Below are positions 27,101 through 36,477 of a stretch of 64,000 nucleotides of DNA, one piece after another. Below the pieces are notes generated by a model. That model was not told where the DNA came from, ran no database searches, and saw only the letters and a program-made list of their open reading frames with translations. The DNA lies in assembly GCF_014534645.1 (NCBI RefSeq), contig NZ_JACVQF010000191.1, forward strand, positions 99,141 through 163,140, written 5' to 3'. The stretch is from Streptomyces griseicoloratus. Its GTDB lineage: Bacteria; Actinomycetota; Actinomycetes; Streptomycetales; Streptomycetaceae. Both the position numbers and the translations under genes were made by a program. Positions within the stretch are counted from its first letter, which is position 1; the number at the start of each line of letters is the position of its first letter.

Positions 27101-28615
27101 CTACCGGGTCACGGCGTCCAGCGCGTCCGCCATGCCCCAGCCGTAGAAGCCGTTGCGGTTCTTCGAGCCCTCGCACACCGCGTCGACCTTGCCGTCGCCG
27201 TCGATGTCGTACGGCTTGGTGCACGGCGTGGCGTCGGCCTCGGCGTACAGCAGGGCCTTCACCAGCGCCGGGGAGGCGTGCGGGTGCGTGGACTTGATGA
27301 GCGCGGCGACACCCGCGACGTGCGGCGAGGCCATCGACGTACCGGCCATGTAGCCCCACTTGCCGCCGGGCAGCGTGCCCAGGATCAGGCCGCTGGTGGC
27401 GGGCGGTGCCGGCGTCTGGTAGGCCGTCGAGTCGCCGCCGGGCGCGGCGATGTCGACGACGCCCAGGCCGTGGTTGGAGAAGGACGACTTCAGGCCCTTC
27501 GCTCCGGTCGCCGCGACCGTGACGACCCCCGGCAGCTGGGTCGGGATGTCGTAGCACTCCGACGGGTCGACGACCCGGTCCGAAGGCGTGGAGTCGTTGG
27601 GGGAGACCGGGTCGGTGATCTCGTCGGCCGCGAGGTCGTAGTTCTCGTTGCCGGCCGCGGCGACGTTGACCGCGCCCTTCTTCTCCGCGTACCGCGACGC
27701 CCGGGAGACGGCCTCGACGAGCGCCTTCTGGTCCGGGTCGTTCTTGCAGTTGAAGTACCACGGGTCGGTGTAGTAGCTGTTGTTGGTCACGTCGACGCCG
27801 TGCTCGGCCGCCCACATGAACCCGCAGACCACGGCCTCGGTGTAGAAGAAGCCGTCCGGGTTCGACACCTTGATGCCCGAGACCTTCACGCCGGGCGCGA
27901 CGCCCGTCATGCCGACCCCGTTCTTGGCGGCCGCGATCTCACCGGCCACGTGGGTGCCGTGCGGGCTCTCCGCCGCCCCCGGCCGCCAGGCGCCGTCCGT
28001 GGTGTCCGGCTTGCCCGACACACAGTTGACGGACGCGTTCCGGTCGAAGTTCGGCGCGATGTCCGGGTGGGTGTCGTCCACGCCGGTGTCGATGACCGCG
28101 ACGGTCACCTTGTCGCTGCCCAGCGACTTCTCGTGCGCCTTGTCCGCCTTGATGGCGGGCAGGTCCCACTGCAGGGACTGGAGCGGGTCCTGGCCCTCGG
28201 CGGCCTCCGCGGCGGCCGCCTCCCGCGCGCTGAGCACCTTCGGCGTGCCCACGTCGGTCGTGGCGGCCGAGGGCAGCGGAGCCGTCCGGGTGGCGCCGGC
28301 CGACTGCACGCCGCGCACCTTGCGGACGGTCTTGGCGAAGTCCGGGTTCGACGAGTGGACGACGATCACGCCGATCCGGTCGTACGACGTCACTATCGTG
28401 CCGCCGGCCTTGGCTATCGCCCGCTTCACGTGCGCCGAGGGGGCGTGGCCGGGCTGGACGTTGACGACGTAGCTGAGCGCGGTCGCCTCCGCCGTGGCCG
28501 ACGGGGCCTCGGCGGCGGTGGCCTGCACGTTGGGCAGGAACGCGAGGGCCGTCGCCATGGCCATACCGGCCGAGACGGCGAAGGCGCGGCGGTGACGCGG
28601 ATGAGGCGCTGTCAT
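27101..28615 (-). CDS. Secreted S8 subtilisin-family serine protease (paralogue 1)
   Basis: A 504-residue secreted serine protease. A signal peptide (MTAPHPRHRRAFAVSAGMAM and a hydrophobic core to about residue 35) is followed by an I9-like propeptide region (SYVVNVQPGHAP to the RGVQSAGATRTAPL block) and the S8 domain. The catalytic triad is Asp in AVIDTGVDDTHPD, His in HGTHVAGEIAAA and Ser in GTSMASPHVAG. The C-terminus carries a calcium-like acidic motif DIDGDGKVDAVCEG. GGAG lies 8 bases before the start. It lies 89 bases downstream of a close paralogue on the same strand. Confidence 0.92.
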   Translation of the reverse strand: MTAPHPRHRRAFAVSAGMAMATALAFLPNVQATAAEAPSATAEATALSYVVNVQPGHAPSAHVKRAIAKAGGTIVTSYDRIGVIVVHSSNPDFAKTVRKVRGVQSAGATRTAPLPSAATTDVGTPKVLSAREAAAAEAAEGQDPLQSLQWDLPAIKADKAHEKSLGSDKVTVAVIDTGVDDTHPDIAPNFDRNASVNCVSGKPDTTDGAWRPGAAESPHGTHVAGEIAAAKNGVGMTGVAPGVKVSGIKVSNPDGFFYTEAVVCGFMWAAEHGVDVTNNSYYTDPWYFNCKNDPDQKALVEAVSRASRYAEKKGAVNVAAAGNENYDLAADEITDPVSPNDSTPSDRVVDPSECYDIPTQLPGVVTVAATGAKGLKSSFSNHGLGVVDIAAPGGDSTAYQTPAPPATSGLILGTLPGGKWGYMAGTSMASPHVAGVAALIKSTHPHASPALVKALLYAEADATPCTKPYDIDGDGKVDAVCEGSKNRNGFYGWGMADALDAVTR

Positions 28616-28704
28616 GTGCTGTGTCTCCAGTTTCGTTCGAGATGCCGAAGTACGGGGGTGCGGGTGCCGAAGTGAGGGTGCCGGAGTGCGGTTCCGGCGC
28701 GAGG

Positions 28705-30243
28705 TCACTTCACCGCGCGCAGCGCGTCGACGATCCCGGCCCCGTAGAAGCCGTTGAGGCGCTTGCCGCCCTCGCACACCGCGTCCTGCGTGCCGTCGCC
28801 GTCCTGGTCGTAGGAGGCCGGGCAGCCCGGGTTGTTCGCCTGGGCCTTCAGCAGGGCCTGCAGCTCGGCCGGACCGGCGTGCGGGTACTTCGACTTCAGC
28901 AGCGCGGCGACGCCCGCGGCGTGCGGCGAGGCCATCGACGTGCCCTGAAGGAAGCCGTACTGGTTGTTCGGCATGGTGGACAGGATGCGGCCGTTCTTCG
29001 ACGGCGTGTCGGGGATCTGGTAGAGGCGGTCGCCGCCCGGCGCCGCGACGTCCACGACACCCTTGCCGTACGAGGAGTAGTACGACTTGAGGTTCTGCAC
29101 ACCCGTCGCGCTGACCGTGACGACACCCGGCAGCTGGGTCGGCACGTCGAAGCACTCGTGCGGGTCGATGGTGCGCTCGACCGGCGTGGAGTCGTCGGGG
29201 CTGGAGTCGTCGACGATCGCGTCCGAGTCCAGGTCGTGGTTGGAGTTGCCCGCCGAGGCGAGGTGCAGGGTGCCCTTCTTCTGGGCGTACAGCTGGGCCC
29301 GGTTGACCGCGTCGACGATGGCCCGCTGGTCGGGGTCGTCCATGCAGTTGTACAGCCACGGGTCCACGTAGTAGCTGTTGTTGGTGATCTCGACGCCGTG
29401 GTCGGCGGCGAACACGAAGGCGCAGACGACGCTCTCCGGGTAGAAGAGGCCGTTGTCCGGGTCGCTCACCTTGATGCCGGAGACCTTCACGCCCGGCGCC
29501 ACGCCGGCGACGCCGATGCCGTTGCGGGCGGCGGCGATCTCACCGGCCACGTGCGTGCCGTGGTAGTCCTCGGCGGTGTACGGCCGCCAGGCGCCCTCGC
29601 TGGTGTCCGCCTTGCCGCCGACGCAGTTGGCGGACTGCGACGCGGAGAAGTTCGGGGCGAGGTCGGGGTGGGTGTCGTCGACGCCGGTGTCGATCACGGC
29701 GACGGTCACCTTGCTGCTGCCCGGGTTGATCTCAGCGGCCTTGTCGGCGCCGATCGCGCGCAGGTCCCACTGGTCCGCTTCCAGGGGCTCGCCGGCGCCC
29801 GCGGCCTCGGACGCCTTCGCGGTCCGCGCGGCCTGCGCGGCGGACAGGATCTCCGCGGCGCCCTCGTCGGTCGTCCCCGCGGCGGTCAGCGGCGCGGTGC
29901 GGGTCGCACCCGCCGACTGCACTCCGCGCGCCGCGCGTATCTCCTTGCCGAAGTCGGGGTTCGCCGAGTGCACGACGATCACACCGATCTTCTCGTACGT
30001 GGCGACCACGCTGCCGCCGGCCGCGGCGATCGCCTTCTTCACCGACGCGATCGTGCGGGTGTCCGCCTTCGTGTTGACGACATACGCCAGCTTCGGCGCC
30101 TGCGTGGACTGCGCGGCGGCCTCGGCCTGCCCGGCGTGCTCGGCGGCCGATGCGGCCGCCGGCAGGAAGCCGAGCGACGCGGTCAGCGACAGCACGACCG
30201 GCACGGCGAGGGCCAGCCGGCGTCTGGAACGCAGATGAACCAT
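28705..30243 (-). CDS. Secreted S8 subtilisin-family serine protease (paralogue 2)
   Basis: A 512-residue paralogue of the next gene downstream. It has a signal peptide (MVHLRSRRRLALAVPVVLSL, cleavage near AAASAAE), a propeptide with LAYVVNTKADTRT, and a full triad: Asp in AVIDTGVDDTHPD, His in YHGTHVAGEIAA and Ser in GTSMASPHAAG. Shared stretches such as GVAPGVKVSGIKVS and ITNNSYY show a tandem duplication. The C-terminus also has DQDGDGTQDAVCEGG. GGAGA lies just before the ATG. Extracellular; substrate unknown. Confidence 0.92.
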   Translation of the reverse strand: MVHLRSRRRLALAVPVVLSLTASLGFLPAAASAAEHAGQAEAAAQSTQAPKLAYVVNTKADTRTIASVKKAIAAAGGSVVATYEKIGVIVVHSANPDFGKEIRAARGVQSAGATRTAPLTAAGTTDEGAAEILSAAQAARTAKASEAAGAGEPLEADQWDLRAIGADKAAEINPGSSKVTVAVIDTGVDDTHPDLAPNFSASQSANCVGGKADTSEGAWRPYTAEDYHGTHVAGEIAAARNGIGVAGVAPGVKVSGIKVSDPDNGLFYPESVVCAFVFAADHGVEITNNSYYVDPWLYNCMDDPDQRAIVDAVNRAQLYAQKKGTLHLASAGNSNHDLDSDAIVDDSSPDDSTPVERTIDPHECFDVPTQLPGVVTVSATGVQNLKSYYSSYGKGVVDVAAPGGDRLYQIPDTPSKNGRILSTMPNNQYGFLQGTSMASPHAAGVAALLKSKYPHAGPAELQALLKAQANNPGCPASYDQDGDGTQDAVCEGGKRLNGFYGAGIVDALRAVK

Positions 30244-30505
30244 GGGGTCTCCACATCATCCGGAAACGAAACCGGCCCGAGACACAGGTGGTGCTCGGGC
30301 AGGTACATGACTCAGTGGTGCAGGGTGAAGCTATCTCCCGCAGTCGCTGGCCAGCAATGACTTCCCACAGGTGACTTCGGAAAGTGTCGTACGCGTTGAA
30401 CCGGTGCCCGTGGACCGCCGTGTCGTTGGGCAGGGAGCACGAACACGTTCAGCCCCCGTCACACCGAGGTCCAAGCCCGTCATGTCCGTCGTACGAGGAG
30501 ACTCC

Positions 30506-30862
30506 GTGGCCACCGACGCACCGCCCCCCTCGAAAGAGCAACACCGACTCCCCTCGCCCGAGGAGTTCTCCGAGGTGCAGCAGAGCGCGGAGTTCGGTGA
30601 ACTGCGCCGCTCCTTCCGCTCCTTCGCCTTCCCGCTGACGATCGCCTTCGTCGCCTGGTACCTGCTGTACGTGCTGCTCTCGAACTACGCGGGCGGCTTC
30701 ATGGGCACCGAGCTGTTCGGCAACATCAACGTCGCGTTCGTCTTCGGCCTCGCCCAGTTCGTCACCACGTTCCTCATCGCCTGGTGGTACTCGCGGCACG
30801 CCGCCGCGAAGCTCGACCCCAAGGCCGAGGCCATCAAGTCCCGGATGGAGGGCGGCGCATGA
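30506..30862 (+). CDS. DUF485 membrane protein, partner of the ActP-like symporter
   Basis: A 118-residue protein with a polar N-terminus and two membrane helices (about 48-70 and 82-105), matching DUF485 (E. coli YjcH). GTG 30506 is chosen because GAGGAG lies 5-10 bases upstream, although ATG 30482 is also in frame. It overlaps the symporter start by four bases (ATGA). In bacteria DUF485 proteins accompany ActP-type acetate/monocarboxylate symporters, so a role in that transporter is likely. The 262-base divergent region upstream (30244-30505) contains a CCCGAG/CTCGGG inverted repeat near 30275-30300. Confidence 0.88.
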   Translation: MATDAPPPSKEQHRLPSPEEFSEVQQSAEFGELRRSFRSFAFPLTIAFVAWYLLYVLLSNYAGGFMGTELFGNINVAFVFGLAQFVTTFLIAWWYSRHAAAKLDPKAEAIKSRMEGGA

Positions 30863-32496
30863 GCCCCGTTCAGCACAGTGTCCTCGCCGCCGATCTCGCG
30901 GCCAACGAGGCCAGCGAGCACCGGCCGCTCATCATCACGCTCTTCGCGGTCTTCGTCGTCGCCACGCTGGTCATCACCGTCTGGGCGGGCCGCCAGACCA
31001 AGGACGCCGCCGACTTCTACGCGGGCGGCCGCCAGTTCAGCGCCTTCCAGAACGGACTCGCCGTCTCCGGCGACTACATGTCGGCCGCGTCCTTCCTCGG
31101 CATCGCGGGCGCGATTGCCATCTTCGGCTACGACGGCTTCCTGTACTCCATCGGCTTCCTGGTCGCCTGGCTCGTGGCCCTGCTCCTGGTCGCCGAGCCG
31201 CTGAGGAACTCCGGCCGCTACACGATGGGCGACGTCCTCGCCTACCGCATGCGCCAGCGCCCCGTGCGCACCGCCGCCGGCACCTCCACGATCGTCGTCT
31301 CGATCTTCTACCTGCTGGCCCAGATGGCGGGCGCGGGCGTCCTCGTGTCCCTGCTGCTCGGCATCACCTCCGACGCCGGCAAGATCCTCATCGTCGCCCT
31401 CGTCGGCGTCCTGATGATCGTGTACGTCTCCATCGGCGGCATGAAGGGCACCACCTGGGTCCAGATGGTCAAGGCCGTCCTGCTGATCGGCGGCACCCTG
31501 CTGATCACCTTCCTGGTGCTGCTGAAGTTCGACTTCAACATCTCCGACCTGCTCGGCACGGCCGCCGAGAACAGCGGCAAGGGCGCCGCCTTCCTGGAGC
31601 CCGGCCTGCAGTACGGCGCGACCGGCACCTCCAAGCTGGACTTCATCTCGCTCGGCATCGCCCTGGTGCTCGGCACCGCCGGCCTGCCGCACATCCTGAT
31701 CCGCTTCTACACCGTGCCCAACGCCAAGGCCGCCCGTAAGTCCGTGAACTGGGCGATCGGCATCATCGGGGCCTTCTACCTGATGACCATCGCCCTCGGC
31801 TTCGGCGCGGCGGCGCTCATCTCGCAGAAGGAGATCATCGAGTCCAACCCGTCCGGCAACACGGCGGCCCCGCTGCTCGCCCTGCACATCGGCGGCGTCG
31901 ACTCGGCCTGGGGCGCGATCCTGCTCGCCACCATCTCGGCCGTGGCGTTCGCGACGATCCTCGCCGTGGTCGCCGGCCTCACCCTCGCCTCGTCCTCCTC
32001 CTTCGCGCACGACATCTACGCCAACGTCATCCGCAAGGGCCGGGCCACCGAGAAGGAGGAGATGAAGGCCGCCCGCTGGGCGACCGTCTTCATCGGCGTC
32101 GTCTCCATCGCCCTCGGCGCCCTCGCCCGCGACCTGAACGTGGCCGGCCTGGTCGCCCTGGCCTTCGCGGTCGCGGCCTCCGCCAACCTGCCGACCATCC
32201 TGTACAGCCTGTTCTGGAAGCGGTTCACCACCCAGGGCGCCCTGTGGTCGATCTACGGCGGTCTGATCGTCGCCGTCGGCCTGGTGCTGTTCTCGCCCGT
32301 CGTCTCCGGCGACCCCAAGGCGATGTTCCCCGACGTCGACTTCGCCTGGTTCCCGCTGAAGAACCCGGGCATCATCTCGATCCCGTTCGGCTTCCTCATG
32401 GGCTGGCTCGGCACGGTCCTGTCCAAGGAGGAGCCCGACGCGGCGAAGTACGCGGAGCTGGAGGTCCGGTCCCTGACCGGCACCGGAGCCCACTGA
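30859..32496 (+). CDS. actP: Sodium:solute symporter, ActP-like (acetate/monocarboxylate)
   Basis: A 545-residue transporter of the SSS family in the cytoplasmic membrane. The N-terminus has TKDAADFYAGGRQFSAFQNG and the sequence GLAVSGDYMSAASFLG typical of ActP/MctC permeases, with about 13 hydrophobic helices. It most likely takes up acetate, pyruvate or propionate with a cation. The ATG at 30859 overlaps the DUF485 stop. A strong hairpin (32510-32542) follows the stop. The symbol rests on family resemblance and the substrate is not proven. Confidence 0.88.
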   Translation: MSPVQHSVLAADLAANEASEHRPLIITLFAVFVVATLVITVWAGRQTKDAADFYAGGRQFSAFQNGLAVSGDYMSAASFLGIAGAIAIFGYDGFLYSIGFLVAWLVALLLVAEPLRNSGRYTMGDVLAYRMRQRPVRTAAGTSTIVVSIFYLLAQMAGAGVLVSLLLGITSDAGKILIVALVGVLMIVYVSIGGMKGTTWVQMVKAVLLIGGTLLITFLVLLKFDFNISDLLGTAAENSGKGAAFLEPGLQYGATGTSKLDFISLGIALVLGTAGLPHILIRFYTVPNAKAARKSVNWAIGIIGAFYLMTIALGFGAAALISQKEIIESNPSGNTAAPLLALHIGGVDSAWGAILLATISAVAFATILAVVAGLTLASSSSFAHDIYANVIRKGRATEKEEMKAARWATVFIGVVSIALGALARDLNVAGLVALAFAVAASANLPTILYSLFWKRFTTQGALWSIYGGLIVAVGLVLFSPVVSGDPKAMFPDVDFAWFPLKNPGIISIPFGFLMGWLGTVLSKEEPDAAKYAELEVRSLTGTGAH

Positions 32497-32509
32497 GCCA
32501 CCCCCGGAC

Positions 32510-32542
32510 GCGGCCGCTCGTAGATCCCTACGACGCGGCCGC
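32510..32542 (+). terminator. Terminator hairpin after the ActP gene
   Basis: GCGGCCGC-TCGTAG (32510-32523) pairs with CTACGA (32528-32533) and, after one bulged C, GCGGCCGC (32535-32542). The loop is ATCC. It lies 14 bases after the stop. Confidence 0.75.
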
Positions 32543-32651
32543 GCCCCACGTCGTGGGATCGGGCCGCTGTCGATGTCGGCGGCGTCACGTAGGCTCACAG
32601 ATGTCGGTGGAGATGAGTACTCCGCCGATCCGCGTCGAGGGAGGGGGCCAC

Positions 32652-33641
32652 GTGCTCATCGACACCTACGGCCGAGTGGCCACCGACCTGAGGGTCTCGC
32701 TGACCGACCGGTGCAACCTGCGCTGCACCTACTGCATGCCCGAGGAGGGCCTGCAGTGGCTGGCCAAGCCCGACCTGCTGACGGACGACGAGATCGTCCG
32801 CCTCATCGACATCGCCGTCACCTCCCTGGGCGTCACGGAGGTCCGCTTCACCGGCGGCGAGCCGCTGCTGCGGCCCGGCCTGGTCGGCATCGTGGAGCGC
32901 GTCGCCGCCCTCGACCCGCGCCCGCAGACGTCCCTGACCACCAACGGCATCGGCCTGAAGCGCACGGCACCGGCCCTGAAGGCCGCCGGCCTGGACCGGG
33001 TGAACGTCTCCCTCGACACGCTCCGCCCGGACGTCTTCAAGACCCTCACCCGCCGGGACCGCCACAAGGACGTCCTCGAAGGACTCCACGCCGCCCGCGA
33101 GGCCGGCCTGACCCCGGTGAAGGTCAACTCCGTCCTGATGCCGGGGCTCAACGACGACGAGGCCCCCGACCTGCTGGCCTGGGCCGTCGAGCACGACTAC
33201 GAGCTGCGCTTCATCGAGCAGATGCCGCTGGACGCCCAGCACGGCTGGAAGCGCGACGGCATGGTCACCGCCGGCGACATCCTCGCCTCCCTGCGCACCC
33301 GCTTCGAGCTGACCCCCGAGGGCGCCGAGGAGCGCGGCTCCGCCCCGGCCGAGCGCTGGATCGTGGACGGCGGCCCGCACCGCGTCGGGGTCATCGCCTC
33401 CGTCACCCGCCCGTTCTGCGCCGCCTGCGACCGCACCCGCCTGACCGCCGACGGCCAGGTGCGCACCTGCCTGTTCGCCCGCGAGGAGACCGACCTGCGC
33501 GCCGCCCTGCGCTCCGGCGCCCCCGACGAGGAGATCGCCCGCATCTGGCGCCTGGCCATGTGGGGCAAGAAGGCCGGGGCCGGCCTCGACGACCCGTCGT
33601 TCGTCCAGCCCGACCGCCCGATGTCGGCGATCGGCGGCTAG
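32652..33641 (+). CDS. moaA: MoaA, GTP 3',8-cyclase (molybdenum cofactor)
   Basis: Radical SAM enzyme of the first molybdenum-cofactor step. With GTG 32652 the product has 329 residues. The radical SAM cluster is in LTDRCNLRCTYCMPEEGL (Cys spacing CxxxCxxC). The second Fe-S cluster ligands are in FCAACDRTRLTADG and TCLF. It ends in the Gly-Gly pair SAIGG needed by MoaA. The start is chosen because GGAGG lies 8 bases upstream. ATGs at 32601 and 32613 are in frame but have no good ribosome binding site. Other moa genes are not in this window. Confidence 0.95.
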   Translation: MLIDTYGRVATDLRVSLTDRCNLRCTYCMPEEGLQWLAKPDLLTDDEIVRLIDIAVTSLGVTEVRFTGGEPLLRPGLVGIVERVAALDPRPQTSLTTNGIGLKRTAPALKAAGLDRVNVSLDTLRPDVFKTLTRRDRHKDVLEGLHAAREAGLTPVKVNSVLMPGLNDDEAPDLLAWAVEHDYELRFIEQMPLDAQHGWKRDGMVTAGDILASLRTRFELTPEGAEERGSAPAERWIVDGGPHRVGVIASVTRPFCAACDRTRLTADGQVRTCLFAREETDLRAALRSGAPDEEIARIWRLAMWGKKAGAGLDDPSFVQPDRPMSAIGG

Positions 33642-33660
33642 CCCGCTTCGGGCCCTGCGC

Positions 33661-33894
33661 CTAGGACCGGTCCCGGGCGCCCTCGGCCGCCCGCCAGTCC
33701 TCGAACCTCACCACGTCCTTCAGGAACCCCCGCACTCCGAGGAACTGGGACAGATGCTCCCGGTGCTCCTCGCACGCGAGCCACGTCTTGCGGCGCTCCG
33801 GAGTGTGGATCTTCGGGTTGTTCCAGGCCAGCACCCACACGGCGGCGGTCCGGCAGCCCTTGGCGGAGCAGATCGGGGTCGTCTCGTCACTCAC
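33661..33894 (-). CDS. Small Cys/His protein (hypothetical, often labelled acetone carboxylase)
   Basis: A 77-residue protein (GTG start, MSDETTPICSAKGCRTAAVW). CSAKGC together with CEEHREHL forms a likely zinc-binding site. The middle, VWVLAWNNPKIHTPERRKTW, is strongly conserved in actinobacteria as I recall it, where the label acetone carboxylase is used without clear support. It converges on moaA with 19 bases between, including a small GCCCG/CGGGC hairpin. Function unknown. Confidence 0.72.
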   Translation of the reverse strand: MSDETTPICSAKGCRTAAVWVLAWNNPKIHTPERRKTWLACEEHREHLSQFLGVRGFLKDVVRFEDWRAAEGARDRS

Positions 33895-34115
33895 AGGTTC
33901 GTCTCACAACTACGGAAAGACCACGGAAAAAGGCGACGCCGAGCAGCCACGGGGGGAGCTGCCCGGCGTCGGTCCGTCGCTCCGACGGGGGATGCGGAGC
34001 GCGTACGAAGTATGTCACGGCTCACCCGCCGCCCGGCACCGGAACAACATGATTGATCTGAGCTTTTCTTGAGCTGACGCACGGGCGCCGTCCGCCCGCG
34101 GCCGGTCCCCACCGG

Positions 34116-34514
34116 TCACGGCCGGTCGTGCGACTCGCTTCGCGCGCCGGCCACCGGATCGGTCACGGCGTCTTCCGGGACGGATTCCGCCGAGCCGTCG
34201 TCCGGACGCGGCGGCATGATCATCGGCGGCGTCGGCGCCGTCACGAACGTCGACGGCAGCGACGGCGCGTTCTCCCGCCCGGCGTTGGCGATCACCACCG
34301 CGATGTACGGCAGGACCGCCCCGAGCACCAGGGCCACGATCGCGACGTGCTGCTCCACGTTCCACAGGCAGGCCGCGAGGATCACCGCCAGCGTGCGGAT
34401 CGACATCGAGATGACGTAGCGGCGCTGCCGCCCGCGCACGTCCTCCTGCAGGCCCGCCCGGGCTCCGGTGATCCGGAACACCTGGGCGCTGCCGCCGGCA
34501 CTCCGCTTCCGCAT
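34116..34514 (-). CDS. DUF3099 membrane protein
   Basis: A 132-residue protein starting MRKRSAGGSAQVFRITGARA. It has two membrane helices around YVISMSIRTLAVILAACLW and IVALVLGAVLPYIAVVIANA, the DUF3099 layout, and a Pro/Asp-rich tail. The ATG at 34514 is preferred over an upstream Met at 34583 because it begins the conserved part. Function unknown. The gaps at 33895-34115 and 34515-34775 contain no gene. Confidence 0.8.
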   Translation of the reverse strand: MRKRSAGGSAQVFRITGARAGLQEDVRGRQRRYVISMSIRTLAVILAACLWNVEQHVAIVALVLGAVLPYIAVVIANAGRENAPSLPSTFVTAPTPPMIMPPRPDDGSAESVPEDAVTDPVAGARSESHDRP

Positions 34515-34775
34515 CACGTTCCACCATCCGCCCGCATCGGACTCTCCCCGCCCCGTTCCCGTCCGCGGCCGTTCGGGGAACACCGGTCCCGGACAGCTCC
34601 CACGTTACGCCGCACCTGCGACGGCCACGAGACCGGGGCACCCCCGGCCTGCGCGGACGGCGTGCGCCGCACCCCGTAGGGCCGTCACCCGTACGGCCGT
34701 AGCCGGGATGCGCCGTACGTGGTAGCGCCGGACACTGGCCGTAATGCTCACGTAGAGCCGTACGAGGAGGCATCC

Positions 34776-35057
34776 ATGGGCTGGTTGTGGGCGATCATCG
34801 TCGGATTCGTGCTGGGCCTGATCGCCAAGGCGGTCATTCCGGGCAAGCAGCACAGTCCCCTGTGGCTGACCACCATCTTCGGCATGCTCGGCGCCATCGC
34901 CGGCAACGCGATCGCCCGGGCGGTCGGCGTCGCGGCGACCTCCGGCATCGACTGGTGGCGGCACCTCTTCCAGCTCGTGGCCGCGATCATCATCGTGGCC
35001 CTCGGCGACGCGGCCTACATGGCGGTACGGGGCAATCGGCGACGGCAGCGGATCTGA
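34776..35057 (+). CDS. GlsB/YeaQ/YmgE family membrane protein
   Basis: A 93-residue protein MGWLWAIIVGFVLGLIAKAV with three glycine-rich membrane segments, the GlsB/YeaQ/YmgE pattern. Family members are induced by stress in other bacteria, though their activity is unclear. The start has AGGAGG 6 bases upstream. It converges on tyrS and both share a 15-pair hairpin. Confidence 0.85.
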   Translation: MGWLWAIIVGFVLGLIAKAVIPGKQHSPLWLTTIFGMLGAIAGNAIARAVGVAATSGIDWWRHLFQLVAAIIIVALGDAAYMAVRGNRRRQRI

Positions 35058-35074
35058 CCGGCGGGACATGCGTC

Positions 35075-35120
35075 GAGGGGGCGGTTCCCGACACGCCCCG
35101 GCGCCGGGAACCGCCCCCTC
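35075..35120. terminator. Shared bidirectional terminator (GlsB-type gene and tyrS)
   Basis: GAGGGGGCGGTTCCC (35075-35089) and GGGAACCGCCCCCTC (35106-35120) are perfect 15-base reverse complements with a 16-base loop, between two convergent stops at 35057 and 35131. Confidence 0.85.
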
Positions 35121-35130
35121 GTGAGCGCGC

Positions 35131-36399
35131 TCAGGCGCCCCTGACCTCCACCGCGGCCAGGTTCTTCTTGCCGCGGCGCAGCACCAGCCAGCGCCCGTGC
35201 AGCAGGTCCTCCTTGGCGGGGACCGCGTCCTCGCCGGTGACCTTGGCGTTGTTCACGTAGGCGCCGCCCTCCTTGACCGTGCGGCGCGCGGCGGACTTGC
35301 TGGCGACCAGGCCGACCTCGGCGAACAGGTCGACGACCGGGCCCAGCTCGGCGACCCGGATGTGCGGCACCTCCGACAGGGCCGCGGCCAGCGTCCTGTC
35401 GTCCAGCTCCGCCAGGTCGCCCTGGCCGAACAGCGCCTTGGACGCGGCGATCACGGCGGCCGTCTGGTCGGCGCCGTGCACCAGCGTCGTCAGCTCCTCG
35501 GCCAGCGCGCGCTGCGCCGCCCGGGCCTGCGGACGCTCCTGCGTCTGCCGCTCCAGCTCCTCCAGCTCCTCGCGGGACTTGAAGGACAGAATCCGCATGT
35601 AACCCGAGATGTCCCGGTCGTCCACGTTCAGCCAGAACTGGTAGAACGCGTACGGCGTCGTCATCTCCGGGTCGAGCCACACGGCGCCGCCCTCGGTCTT
35701 GCCGAACTTGGTGCCGTCCGCCTTCGTCATCAGCGGCGTCGCGTAGGCGTGGACGGAGGCGTCCGGCTCCAGCCGGTGGAGCAGGTCCAGGCCGGCCGTG
35801 AGGTTGCCCCACTGGTCGCTGCCGCCCTGCTGCATCGTGCAGCCGTAGCGCCGGTAGAGCTGGAGGAAGTCCATCGCCTGCAGCAGCTGGTAGCTGAACT
35901 CCGTGTAGCTGATGCCCTCGGAGGACTCCAGGCGCCGCGCGACGGAGTCCTTCGTCAGCATCTTGTTGACGCGGAAGTGCTTGCCGATGTCCCGCAGGAA
36001 CTCGATCGCGGAGAGGTTCTGCGTCCAGTCGAGGTTGTTGACCATCACGGCCGCGTTCTCGCCCTCGAAGGACAGGAACGGCTCGATCTGGCCGCGCAGC
36101 CGCTCGACCCAGCCGGCGACCGTCTCCGGCGAGTTCAGCGTGCGCTCCGCGGTCGGGCGCGGGTCGCCGATCTGGCCCGTGGCCCCGCCGACCAGCGCCA
36201 GCGGCCGGTGACCGGCCATCTGCAGCCGGCGCACGGTGAGCACCTGCACCAGGTGCCCCACGTGCAGCGACGGCGCGGTCGGGTCGAAGCCGCAATAGAA
36301 CGTGACGGGACCGTCCGCGAGCGCCTTGCGCAAAGCGTCCTCGTCAGTGGACTGGGCGAACAGCCCACGCCACTTCAGCTCGTCGACGATGTCCGTCAC
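35131..36399 (-). CDS. tyrS: Tyrosyl-tRNA synthetase
   Basis: Class I aminoacyl-tRNA synthetase charging tRNA-Tyr. The 422-residue product has the HIGH-like LHVGH in [15 protein letters not shown] (about 40-52), the tyrosine-pocket sequence [14 protein letters not shown] (about 165-178), [11 protein letters not shown] (about 190-200), KMSKS-like KFGKT (about 232-236) and a C-terminal S4 RNA-binding domain from about 355. The start is [13 protein letters not shown]. No T-box element is evident upstream in the 78 bases to the TldE gene. Confidence 0.96.
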   Translation of the reverse strand: MTDIVDELKWRGLFAQSTDEDALRKALADGPVTFYCGFDPTAPSLHVGHLVQVLTVRRLQMAGHRPLALVGGATGQIGDPRPTAERTLNSPETVAGWVERLRGQIEPFLSFEGENAAVMVNNLDWTQNLSAIEFLRDIGKHFRVNKMLTKDSVARRLESSEGISYTEFSYQLLQAMDFLQLYRRYGCTMQQGGSDQWGNLTAGLDLLHRLEPDASVHAYATPLMTKADGTKFGKTEGGAVWLDPEMTTPYAFYQFWLNVDDRDISGYMRILSFKSREELEELERQTQERPQARAAQRALAEELTTLVHGADQTAAVIAASKALFGQGDLAELDDRTLAAALSEVPHIRVAELGPVVDLFAEVGLVASKSAARRTVKEGGAYVNNAKVTGEDAVPAKEDLLHGRWLVLRRGKKNLAAVEVRGA

Positions 36400-36477
36400 G
36401 GTTCTCGTGTCTCCTAGGTGATGGTGCCCGATGGTCTTCGGCCGGTCGGGTGACGGCCGACTGCGACGCCTACGAGG

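Noticed and set aside
25070-28675. Plus-strand open frame of about 1,200 residues
   Set aside because: It runs antisense to the CoA-transferase and subtilisin genes, which have intact catalytic motifs. The frame is open because of high GC bias.
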